Source: DATHWB01 sp041744795 (GTDB lineage: Bacteria; Actinomycetota; Acidimicrobiia; Spongiisociales; ZC4RG35). Taken from it: a stretch of DNA of 19,689 nucleotides. The stretch is from contig JBGTKD010000062.1 of the NCBI GenBank assembly GCA_041744795.1, forward strand, positions 1 through 19,689. The letters run 5' to 3'. This document shows positions 13,658 through 19,689 of the stretch, one piece after another. Below the pieces are notes generated by a model. The model was not told the DNA's origin. It searched no databases and saw only the letters and a list, made by a program, of their open reading frames with translations. Every line of letters starts with the position of its first letter. Within the stretch, counting starts at the first letter, position 1. The position numbers were made by a program, and so were the translations under genes.

Positions 13658-14901
13658 GGGTCCTGCTGGTCGGATCCGGGGCTCGCGAGCACGCGCTCGC
13701 ATGGGCGCTCTCCCGAAGCCCCGACCTCAGACTGACCCTCCTTCCCGGCAACCCCGGGATGCGGCCTCTCGGCGACACCATCGAAGGGATAGCCATCGAC
13801 GATGTCGGCGCGGTCGCTGCGGTGGCTGCAGCCCAGCGGATCGACCTGGTGGTTATCGGCCCTGAAGCTCCGCTAGCGGCCGGAGTGGCGGACGTGCTCG
13901 CACGAACGGGAATCCCCGTCTTCGGACCGACGAGGGCAGCTGCTCGTCTGGAGTCGTCGAAGGCATTCGCCAAGGATGTGATGAGGCGCGCCGGCGTGCC
14001 GACTGCATCGGCCGAGGTGTTCAGCGACCCCGCCGGGGCCAATTCGCATCTGGACGGTTCCACCGGTCCATACGTCGTTAAGGCCGATGGGCTCGCAGCA
14101 GGCAAAGGTGTACTCGTGACCGAGTCCAGAGAGGAGGCCAAAGCGTGGGTGGCCCACTGTTTCGACGGTGGGTTCGGCACAGCTGGGTCACAAGTCGTCA
14201 TCGAGGAGTACCTGGACGGACCCGAGTTGTCCGTCTTCGCGGTTTGTGATGGTGAGCGATACCTGACGCTGGAACCAGCCCGTGACTACAAACGGCTGGC
14301 CGATGACGACCAAGGACCCAACACCGGGGGCATGGGCAGCTACTCCCCGGTGGAAGTGCCATCGGGGTTGGTCGATGAGGTGGGTCGGACGGTCATTGCG
14401 CCCACGCTGCAAACCATGGCAGCGGACGGCCACCCCTACGTCGGGTTTCTTTATGTGGGCCTTGCCCTCACTTCGAGCGGTGCGCGGGTCATCGAGTTCA
14501 ACTGTCGACTGGGTGACCCCGAGACTCAGGTGGTACTTCCACGTCTTGAGACCGAATTGATGCCGATGCTGGCGTCCGCCGCAGCTGGTGAGCTCGACAC
14601 AGAGGAACTGCGATGGACCGACGATGCTGTCGTCAACGTCGTACTCGTCGCCGACGGCTACCCGTCCTCTCCACGATCCGGCGATACGATCTCGGGGTTG
14701 GATTCGATACCAGACAACGTGTTGATCTTCCACGCCGGGACCGAGACAGCCGACCGCCGGCTGGTGACTTCGGGCGGTCGGGTCCTGTCGGTGGTAGGGC
14801 GAGGCTCCGACCTCGCCGCCGCTCGGACGGCGGCGTATGACGCGATCGACGGGATCTCTTTTGCCGGGATGCGGTACCGCACCGACATCGCCAAGAGCTG
14901 A
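13654..14901 (+). CDS. purD: Phosphoribosylamine-glycine ligase (GAR synthetase)
   Basis: A 415-residue ATP-grasp enzyme for the second step of purine synthesis, ATP-dependent joining of phosphoribosylamine and glycine. The N-terminus VLLVGSGAREHALAW and IGPEAPLAAGVAD (68-80) form the substrate domain. YVVKADGLAAGKGVLV (140-155) is the ATP-grasp lysine loop. PNTGGMGSYSP and EFNCRLGDPETQVVLPRL hold the metal and ATP ligands. The GTG at 13654 overlaps the purA stop (GTGA); an in-frame upstream ATG at 13531 lies within purA. The gene is full length. It ends 7 bases from the convergent glycosylase gene, with no obvious terminator between. Confidence 0.97.
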   Translation: MRVLLVGSGAREHALAWALSRSPDLRLTLLPGNPGMRPLGDTIEGIAIDDVGAVAAVAAAQRIDLVVIGPEAPLAAGVADVLARTGIPVFGPTRAAARLESSKAFAKDVMRRAGVPTASAEVFSDPAGANSHLDGSTGPYVVKADGLAAGKGVLVTESREEAKAWVAHCFDGGFGTAGSQVVIEEYLDGPELSVFAVCDGERYLTLEPARDYKRLADDDQGPNTGGMGSYSPVEVPSGLVDEVGRTVIAPTLQTMAADGHPYVGFLYVGLALTSSGARVIEFNCRLGDPETQVVLPRLETELMPMLASAAAGELDTEELRWTDDAVVNVVLVADGYPSSPRSGDTISGLDSIPDNVLIFHAGTETADRRLVTSGGRVLSVVGRGSDLAAARTAAYDAIDGISFAGMRYRTDIAKS

Positions 14902-14908
14902 ACTCGGC

Positions 14909-16087
14909 TCAGAACCGAATGTGGCTAGTCAAGTCGCCGTTGGACCGGACTTCGATGTCGTCCAGCCCCTGCCACATGGCCATTGATGCCAATTGTTCGC
15001 CAAGGGCAACACCCACGCGAACCGGATCTTGGCCGGGCTCGGCGAAGGCTCCTTGAACAAGGAGCCTTCCGCCAGCTCGATCGGCTTTCAGATCAACGCG
15101 ACCGACGAGCTCGCCATCAAGCAGGAAGGGCAGTACGTAGTAGCCGTGGACCCGCTTCTCCTTCGGAACATAGATCTCGATCCGGTAGTGGAAGCCGAAC
15201 AGACGCTCGGCCCGGTCCCGAAACCAAACCACAGGATCGAAGGGGGCGAGGAGAGCAGATCCGTCGATGGATCGTGGCACGGACAGGTCCGGATCCATGT
15301 AGACCGGTCCCCGCCAGCCGTCCACAGTCACCTCGGCTATCTCCCCGGAAGCCGCTAGATCGGCGAGGACACCTCGAGCGTCTGTGGCTTTGAGTCGGTG
15401 GTAGTCGGCCAAGTCTGGGACCGTTCCGATGCCGTGGTGACGCACGGCGGCACGCAACAGGGCACGGCGGGCAGTTTCCGGATCAGTCGCCGCCTCCCGG
15501 ACCTCAGCTGGGATGACGCGCTCTGTCAGGTCGTACAGGCGGGTGAAGTTGGGACGGTCGGCGATAGCGATCTGACCCTTTACAAACAGCCACTCCAGCG
15601 CCAACTTCCCTGGCCCGTACCCCCACCATGGGCCGGTCCGGGCACCGCCGTCGGCTAACTCGCCCACGCGGAGAGGCCCGGAGCTCCTCACTTCCGAGAG
15701 CACACGATCCACAAAATCCGGCTGGTCTTGGATTATCCGCTCGATAGAACGCCAAGGGTGACTGTGCTGCATCCGATAGGCCAGGTGGGGCCAGTGATCC
15801 ATGGGAGCCAGCGAGGCCTCGTGGATCCAATACTCGAACATCTCTCCCGACTTCCAGAGCCAGCGATCGAGCGCGTCGCGGTTGTAAGGACCCAGCCGCG
15901 AGAAGAAAGGCATGTAATGGGCGCGTGAAATGACATTCACCGAGTCGAGTTGGACGACACCCACCCTGGAAAGGACCCGGCGAAAGTGGCGAACATCCGG
16001 TGTGACTCCGGGTGCCGGATCGTTGAAACCCTGGGCGGCGAGCGCCAAACGACGAGCACGGTCAATGCTGATCCGAGGGACGGTCAT
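14909..16087 (-). CDS. YcaQ-type winged-helix DNA glycosylase (HTH_42 / AlkZ-like)
   Basis: A 392-residue protein of the winged-helix family that unhooks DNA interstrand crosslinks and excises bulky alkylated bases. The catalytic Q-x-D motif is VVQLDSVN (Q46, D48), as in E. coli YcaQ rather than the Q-x-Q of self-resistance AlkZ enzymes. Further family features are SRAHYMPFFSRLGPY, the FEYWIHEASLAP segment, WWGYGPGKLALEWLF, and LLAPFDPVVWFRDR near the C-terminus. Housekeeping genome defence fits better than toxin self-resistance, since no natural-product genes are nearby. The start is ATG at 16087. It lies 22 bases downstream of the small secreted-protein gene on the same strand and may be cotranscribed. 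Confidence 0.88.
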   Translation of the reverse strand: MTVPRISIDRARRLALAAQGFNDPAPGVTPDVRHFRRVLSRVGVVQLDSVNVISRAHYMPFFSRLGPYNRDALDRWLWKSGEMFEYWIHEASLAPMDHWPHLAYRMQHSHPWRSIERIIQDQPDFVDRVLSEVRSSGPLRVGELADGGARTGPWWGYGPGKLALEWLFVKGQIAIADRPNFTRLYDLTERVIPAEVREAATDPETARRALLRAAVRHHGIGTVPDLADYHRLKATDARGVLADLAASGEIAEVTVDGWRGPVYMDPDLSVPRSIDGSALLAPFDPVVWFRDRAERLFGFHYRIEIYVPKEKRVHGYYVLPFLLDGELVGRVDLKADRAGGRLLVQGAFAEPGQDPVRVGVALGEQLASMAMWQGLDDIEVRSNGDLTSHIRF

Positions 16088-16109
16088 TCCGGCCGCAGGC
16101 TAGGAGCGC

Positions 16110-16559
16110 TCAGGGAGCAGGGACGCCAGGTTTCGCTCCCTGACCGCGACCTTCGCCCTTGAGTTGGGCGCGCATGTGTCCATAAGCCTTAGCCAGACCG
16201 GGGATCGAGTCACCGTCATGGCCTATGGAACTCGGCAAGTTGCCGAGCAACAGGGCTTGGTGCACCGCGATGGCCCTCTCGGGTCCGCGACCCAGTCCGT
16301 TGTTCTCTTTGGCCTGCAGCTTCTCGATCACCGAGGCAAAGGCGACTCGAGCCTGCTCGATCCCTTCACCGTTGAGCTCTCCTGTCTCGGCTGCAACGGC
16401 CAGTTCCTCGGCCGCCTGCAACCCGAGAGCCAGTCCCTGCTCGGCGATTGCAAGGGATGCCGTATCCGACTCCTCGGCATGGGCCCCGACAGCGACGAGC
16501 AGCAGCGAACCCGTGACAAGAAGGGCTAGGACTCGGCGATAGTTGAACATCTCAAACAT
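16110..16559 (-). CDS. Small secreted protein of unknown function
   Basis: 149 residues. The N-terminus has basic residues (YRR), a hydrophobic core (about 10-24) and a likely signal peptidase I site after AHA (position 28). The mature part is alanine- and glutamate-rich and probably helical (ASLAIAEQGLALGLQAAEELAVAAE and similar). It ends in a Gly/Pro-rich basic tail. I recognise no family. GGAG lies 5 bases before the ATG at 16559. It sits between the DUF732-like lipoprotein and the glycosylase on the minus strand. Confidence 0.7.
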   Translation of the reverse strand: MFEMFNYRRVLALLVTGSLLLVAVGAHAEESDTASLAIAEQGLALGLQAAEELAVAAETGELNGEGIEQARVAFASVIEKLQAKENNGLGRGPERAIAVHQALLLGNLPSSIGHDGDSIPGLAKAYGHMRAQLKGEGRGQGAKPGVPAP

Positions 16560-16583
16560 GAAGTCTCCATCGTGAGTCCATTG

Positions 16584-17036
16584 TTACAACTCCAAGAGCT
16601 CGAGATATTCAGGGCAGATGAACTTGACGGCTGCTCCGAGGATGACGCCTCCAAGCAACAAGTCATCCTCGGTCGGCGTCTCTCCACCGGCGGAGAGAGC
16701 CGCCACCCAGGCACGGAGAACATCGACGGGTGAGAAGCCCTCGTCGAGCAATCCACAGAAGAGCACACCGGTGTTGATCAGGGACTCGGGCTCTTCATAC
16801 GCGGCGCCCTCCAACTCCGTGCCTTCTATGCCCTGCTCGATCGCCGCTAGGTAGAGGGCGAGCGTCGGCACGTCTTCGTCGGAATAGGCGGGGACGATTG
16901 TCGTGGTTGTGGTGGCTGGCATGGTGGTTGAGGTGGTGGTTGACGGCGGGGCAGTCGACGAGGACGTGGTCGACGGTTCGGCGACCGGCGACGAACAACT
17001 CGCGACCAGGAAGATGAGCACCATCGATCGTTGCAT
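16584..17036 (-). CDS. Secreted lipoprotein with DUF732-like domain
   Basis: 150 residues. The N-terminus MVLIFLVASCSS carries a lipobox with the acylated cysteine at C14; the signal is short. A Ser/Thr/Pro linker (about 22-48) with long threonine runs spans the wall. The C-terminal domain resembles actinobacterial DUF732: YLAAIEQGI, then FCGLLDEGFSPVDVLRAWV, then VKFICPEY, with two cysteines (C93 and the one in ICPEY) that could form a disulfide. The function of the family is unknown. GAGG precedes the ATG at a reasonable distance. It lies 42 bases after the LCP gene, probably in the same transcript. The domain call is from motif resemblance only. Confidence 0.65.
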   Translation of the reverse strand: MQRSMVLIFLVASCSSPVAEPSTTSSSTAPPSTTTSTTMPATTTTTIVPAYSDEDVPTLALYLAAIEQGIEGTELEGAAYEEPESLINTGVLFCGLLDEGFSPVDVLRAWVAALSAGGETPTEDDLLLGGVILGAAVKFICPEYLELLEL

Positions 17037-17078
17037 GCGACCCCTCAGGCTACGGGACCTGCCGCAATGACAAGAGCG

Positions 17079-18212
17079 TCATCTAGCGGCGGCTGGATAC
17101 CGAGCCGACAGGACATTGTTGAAAGGACTCGTCGGAATGAGCACCTGAGCGCCGGCTCCCGTCGTGTAGTTCCGGACGGGGATGCTCAGACGGATCACAT
17201 TGGATGGCGTGATGTCCCGATACCGAAATCCGAGGGTGGCGGCCTGCCCGACGCCGAACCCCGAGTCCATCCGGACCACAGATGAGAGGTTCTGCAAAGC
17301 CCCCGTCAGTGCGCCCACCGAGTCATAGGAGCGGAGCACGCCAGCGAACTGAACCAGGACGTCCTGCTGTTTGCGCTGGCGGTCGAAGTCCGAGCCCGGA
17401 GAATTGACCCAGGTCCCGTCCCGCAAGATTTGCGGGTTGCGCGAGCGAACCCAAGCCAGAGCCTGGTCGCCGGCCACCCGCTGACAACCAGGCCCGAGGT
17501 CCAGGCCGGACTTGTCGTCTCTGATGGGATAGTCCCCAACGCACACCTCGATCCCGCCCATCCGATCCACGACCGTGGCGAAGCCTGAGAAATTGACCCT
17601 GGCGTAATGATCAACCCTGATCCCAGTGAACGTCTCGACGTTTATGGCCAATAGATCAGCCCCACCGGCTACGCCCGAACAACCGCCCAGACTGCGATTG
17701 ATCCTCTGATACAGCTCAGTGCACGCGTCGTTTAAGTAAAGGTCGCGGGGAATCGACACCATCAGCGGCGTGGACCCGTCCGAAGGAAAAAGCACGTTGA
17801 TGATCGTGTCAGCTAGAAAGCCGCTGGCATCGGAGCCGATCAGAAGGATCGAATCGAACATGGAGTCCGGCAAAGCCGGACTGACGGCTTCGGGGATCTC
17901 CAGTGGCGCTGAGCCGTTGCGGTCGAGCAGAAGCAGTTCTGCTTCCAGCTCGGCCGCGAGCGCCCTCCGCTCCTCGTCGGCGATCCCCTGAGCCTGTAAC
18001 GCCGCTGCCCGTTCCAGCAGATAGGCGCGCAAGGCGCTTGTCACCTCCTCGTCCGAGCGCTCGTCTAGCACTCGACCGGTTGCTTCTACGTCGAGGCGAG
18101 GATCAGATGCAAAGGCATTGAAACCATCATAAACAAACAGTCCGAATCCCAGACCGAGGCCGAGCACGACGGTCAACAGCGACTTGAAGAGGTTGGCAGT
18201 GATCCAGTCCAT
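17079..18212 (-). CDS. LytR-CpsA-Psr (LCP) family cell-wall glycopolymer transferase
   Basis: A 377-residue type II membrane protein that probably transfers a lipid-linked glycopolymer to peptidoglycan outside the cell. One membrane helix (about 7-28) is followed by a charged helical stretch (55-97) and the LCP domain (about 118-290). Signatures are DSILLIGSDASGFLADTIINV (D128, D135), SIPRDLY (R156), INRSL, FTGIRVDHYARVNFSGFATVVDRMGGIEV, AWVRSRN and DFDRQRKQQDVL. The Arg often found just before the DT pair is absent (L133-A134). Other phosphate-binding arginines remain. In actinobacteria such enzymes attach arabinogalactan or similar polymers. The start is ATG at 18212. It lies 59 bases downstream of the thioesterase gene. 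Confidence 0.9.
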   Translation of the reverse strand: MDWITANLFKSLLTVVLGLGLGFGLFVYDGFNAFASDPRLDVEATGRVLDERSDEEVTSALRAYLLERAAALQAQGIADEERRALAAELEAELLLLDRNGSAPLEIPEAVSPALPDSMFDSILLIGSDASGFLADTIINVLFPSDGSTPLMVSIPRDLYLNDACTELYQRINRSLGGCSGVAGGADLLAINVETFTGIRVDHYARVNFSGFATVVDRMGGIEVCVGDYPIRDDKSGLDLGPGCQRVAGDQALAWVRSRNPQILRDGTWVNSPGSDFDRQRKQQDVLVQFAGVLRSYDSVGALTGALQNLSSVVRMDSGFGVGQAATLGFRYRDITPSNVIRLSIPVRNYTTGAGAQVLIPTSPFNNVLSARYPAAAR

Positions 18213-18271
18213 GGTCCTTAGCCGGGCCGGTCAGAGCACTCGATGGTAGGGCTGCACCCCAAGAACGGCGC

Positions 18272-18676
18272 TCAACTCTCCCCTGGACCGGTCCTGAGGA
18301 CCGTCCCAGTGAACATCCCCACAACCCGTCCATCCCGCCGCGTCACCGTGATCCGATGGGTGCCGAGAGTTCTGCCGCCCACGGCAGGCTCGGCAACAGC
18401 CCGCAGCACGTCGCCCTCCTCGGACCCCCCGCTGATGACCAGGTGGGCGTCGATTGCCACCGCCCGCTCGCCGTGACCGTTGGACGCCAGGCTCATGGCG
18501 CAGTCAGCCAAGGAGAAAACCGCACCACCGTGAGTCAGATCCAGAAAATTGAGGTGATGAGCGCCGACCGGCATCTCCAGAACTACTCGATCGTCAGACG
18601 CCTCGATAAGACGCACGTCGAGATGCGCCGCGTATTTGTCAGCTGCCAAGAGCCGCTTGATGCGTTCCACACTCAC
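18272..18676 (-). CDS. PaaI-like hotdog-fold thioesterase
   Basis: A 134-residue acyl-CoA thioesterase-type protein. The hotdog signature LTHGGAVFSLADCAM (48-61) holds the HGG turn and D58, the usual catalytic carboxylate of the PaaI group. The strands RAVAEPAVGGRTLGTHRITVT and VVGMFTGTVLR complete the fold. A phenylacetyl-CoA or other aryl/acyl-CoA substrate is typical, but nothing nearby names the pathway. The start is GTG at 18676 without a clear ribosome site. It is divergent from the lipoprotein at 18717, with only 40 bases between. Confidence 0.85.
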   Translation of the reverse strand: MSVERIKRLLAADKYAAHLDVRLIEASDDRVVLEMPVGAHHLNFLDLTHGGAVFSLADCAMSLASNGHGERAVAIDAHLVISGGSEEGDVLRAVAEPAVGGRTLGTHRITVTRRDGRVVGMFTGTVLRTGPGES

Positions 18677-18716
18677 GCCGGCGACGCTACCGCAGACGGT
18701 CGGTAGCCTGTGGCCA

Positions 18717-19265
18717 ATGCGTCACCTCACTGTGTTTCTCGCACTGGCGCTCGCAGCCTGCAGCGCCCCGAGCGACGAGAGCCCCACCCCCGTTTCAACA
18801 GTCCCGTTTGACCATTCAACCCTGGTGCTTTACGAGTCCGCCGAGTACGGATTCGCGGTCGCCTATCCGCAGAGCTGGACGGTCACGGAGGTCTTTGCAG
18901 AGGGCTTGGTCGGGTTCACAGCTCCGACAGGAGCAACGCTGACGCCAAACTTCAACGTGACAGTGGGTGAGGTTCCGAGCGAAATTCCCGCCGTGGCGTA
19001 TTACGAGGGTGAAATCGAACGAGTGCGAACCTCCCTCGAGAACGCCGAGATCCTGGAAGTCGCTGACGTCAACGTCGACGGTGTGCTCGGACGGGGTCTC
19101 ACTCTGGTCACAAACCAGTCGGGGATCGACATCGGCATTTCCCGCATCATCGTTCTCAAAGACGGCACCGCGTACGAACTGTCATTCTTCGCCGAGGCCC
19201 GCGACCTCGAGGCACTCGCACCGATGGTCTCCGCGATCTTTCAGAGCATGCTTTTCTTGCCCTGA
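18717..19265 (+). CDS. Lipoprotein with PsbP/DcrB-like domain
   Basis: 182 residues. A short signal peptide ends in the lipobox LAAC, with the acylated cysteine at C15, followed by a Ser/Pro/Thr linker. The domain begins YESAEYGFAVAYPQSWTV, a pattern seen in PsbP/DcrB/LpqN-like proteins, and alternates strands with an ending AIFQSMLFLP. The role is unknown; a cell-surface binding or envelope role is likely. The ATG at 18717 is chosen because the signal peptide starts there; the frame is open from 18636, inside the divergent thioesterase. A strong hairpin terminator follows within 10 bases. Confidence 0.75.
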   Translation: MRHLTVFLALALAACSAPSDESPTPVSTVPFDHSTLVLYESAEYGFAVAYPQSWTVTEVFAEGLVGFTAPTGATLTPNFNVTVGEVPSEIPAVAYYEGEIERVRTSLENAEILEVADVNVDGVLGRGLTLVTNQSGIDIGISRIIVLKDGTAYELSFFAEARDLEALAPMVSAIFQSMLFLP

Positions 19266-19271
19266 CAAGCA

Positions 19272-19300
19272 GAAAGGCCTCCCGTGACGGGAGGCCTTTC
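19272..19300. terminator. Strong hairpin terminator between convergent genes
   Basis: GAAAGGCCTCCCG (19272-19284) pairs perfectly with CGGGAGGCCTTTC (19288-19300) around a 3-base loop, giving a 13-bp stem. It starts 6 bases after the lipoprotein stop and lies 25 bases from the end of the convergent RRM gene. The A/T ends of the stem supply a short T-run in both directions, so it may serve both genes. Confidence 0.88.
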
Positions 19301-19325
19301 AATTCTGGGATGTCGTATCGGGACT

Positions 19326-19646
19326 TCAGCGGCGGTATCCGCCGTCACGTCGCGGACCCCGGTCATTGCCGCGATCGCCACCGCGATCGCCACCACCGCC
19401 ACGCGGCTGGCGAGGACGGGCCTCGTTGACGGTCAGACGACGTCCACCGATGTCGGTCCCATCTAGTTCTTCGATGGCGCGGCGACCATCGTCATCGCCC
19501 ATCTCCACGAAACCGAAACCGCGTGAGCGGCCGGAATCGCGATCCATAACCACTTCGGCCGATTCGACGGCTCCGTGGGTTGCGAAGAGACGCGAAAGGT
19601 CCTCCGACGATGTGGTGAAGGGCAAGTTGCCCACGTATAGCTTCAC
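19326..19646 (-). CDS. Small glycine-rich RNA-binding protein (single RRM)
   Basis: A 106-residue RNA-binding protein. The RRM spans about 1-78, with RNP2 as LYVGNL (3-8) and RNP1 as RGFGFVEM (42-49), both complete with aromatic RNA-stacking positions. The tail from about 79 is Arg/Gly/Asp-rich with repeated RGG and GDRG units and probably disordered. It resembles the bacterial Rbp-type proteins best known from cyanobacteria, which often respond to cold. The start is GTG at 19646, with GAGGAG five bases upstream, which is a strong ribosome site. The repetitive tail has low-complexity DNA at 19360-19420. Confidence 0.93.
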   Translation of the reverse strand: MKLYVGNLPFTTSSEDLSRLFATHGAVESAEVVMDRDSGRSRGFGFVEMGDDDGRRAIEELDGTDIGGRRLTVNEARPRQPRGGGGDRGGDRGNDRGPRRDGGYRR

Positions 19647-19689
19647 TGGATCTCCTCAGATCGTTGCCTTGTCCGGCCAAAGCGGAACT

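Noticed and set aside
14909..16087. Glycosylase as a self-resistance (AlkZ-type) gene of a natural-product cluster
   Set aside because: The motif is Q-x-D as in housekeeping YcaQ, and no biosynthetic genes for a DNA-alkylating compound are nearby.

Overview
The window is GC-rich and gene-dense, with many start/stop overlaps. It reads as chromosomal DNA of an actinobacterium. A WhiB-type Fe-S protein, a RskA-type anti-sigma factor, a DUF3159 membrane protein, a DUF732-like lipoprotein and many GTG starts all point that way. A deep lineage such as Acidimicrobiia is possible, but I cannot fix the class from sequence alone. I see no tRNA, rRNA or CRISPR array.

Layout. (1) 1-1920: an IS110-family transposase on the minus strand, followed by about 500 bases without a gene. 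This stretch holds several small hairpins (candidate bridge RNA), a GC-rich palindrome and a 40-bp tandem repeat. (2) 1950-5546: a TetR regulator downstream of a ketoacyl-ACP synthase III (minus strand), a divergent DUF3159 membrane protein, and a convergent peptidase-S51-like protein with a cysteinyl-tRNA-synthetase-type C-terminal domain. (3) 5759-10127: a tightly coupled five-gene plus-strand operon: ECF sigma factor, RskA-like anti-sigma, PlsC-like acyltransferase, DUF1295 membrane enzyme and class I CPD photolyase. (4) 10174-12269: a small membrane protein with two perfect GTGTAC-N3-GTACAC dyads in its promoter region, a CarH/LitR-like B12-binding regulator with an excisionase/BldC-type DNA-binding domain, and a divergent WhiB gene. 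(5) 12386-14901: purA and purD, overlapping by four bases. (6) 14909-18676, minus strand: PaaI-like thioesterase, LCP-family protein, DUF732-like lipoprotein, small secreted protein and YcaQ-type DNA glycosylase. (7) 18717-19646: a lipoprotein and a convergent glycine-rich RRM protein, separated by a strong hairpin terminator.

The most interesting reading is a possible light-stress regulon. The B12-binding protein keeps the cap-domain W-x9-EH and the ExHxxG ligand motif of adenosylcobalamin photoreceptors. The photolyase lies in an operon headed by a sigma/anti-sigma pair. The same 11-base sequence TTAGTGCTAAA, which contains an inverted repeat, lies upstream of the sigma operon (5719-5729) and in the B12-regulator/whiB divergent promoter region (11897-11907). 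The inference is that the B12 regulator controls itself, WhiB and the sigma/photolyase/lipid operon in response to light. The sequence makes this plausible but does not prove it.
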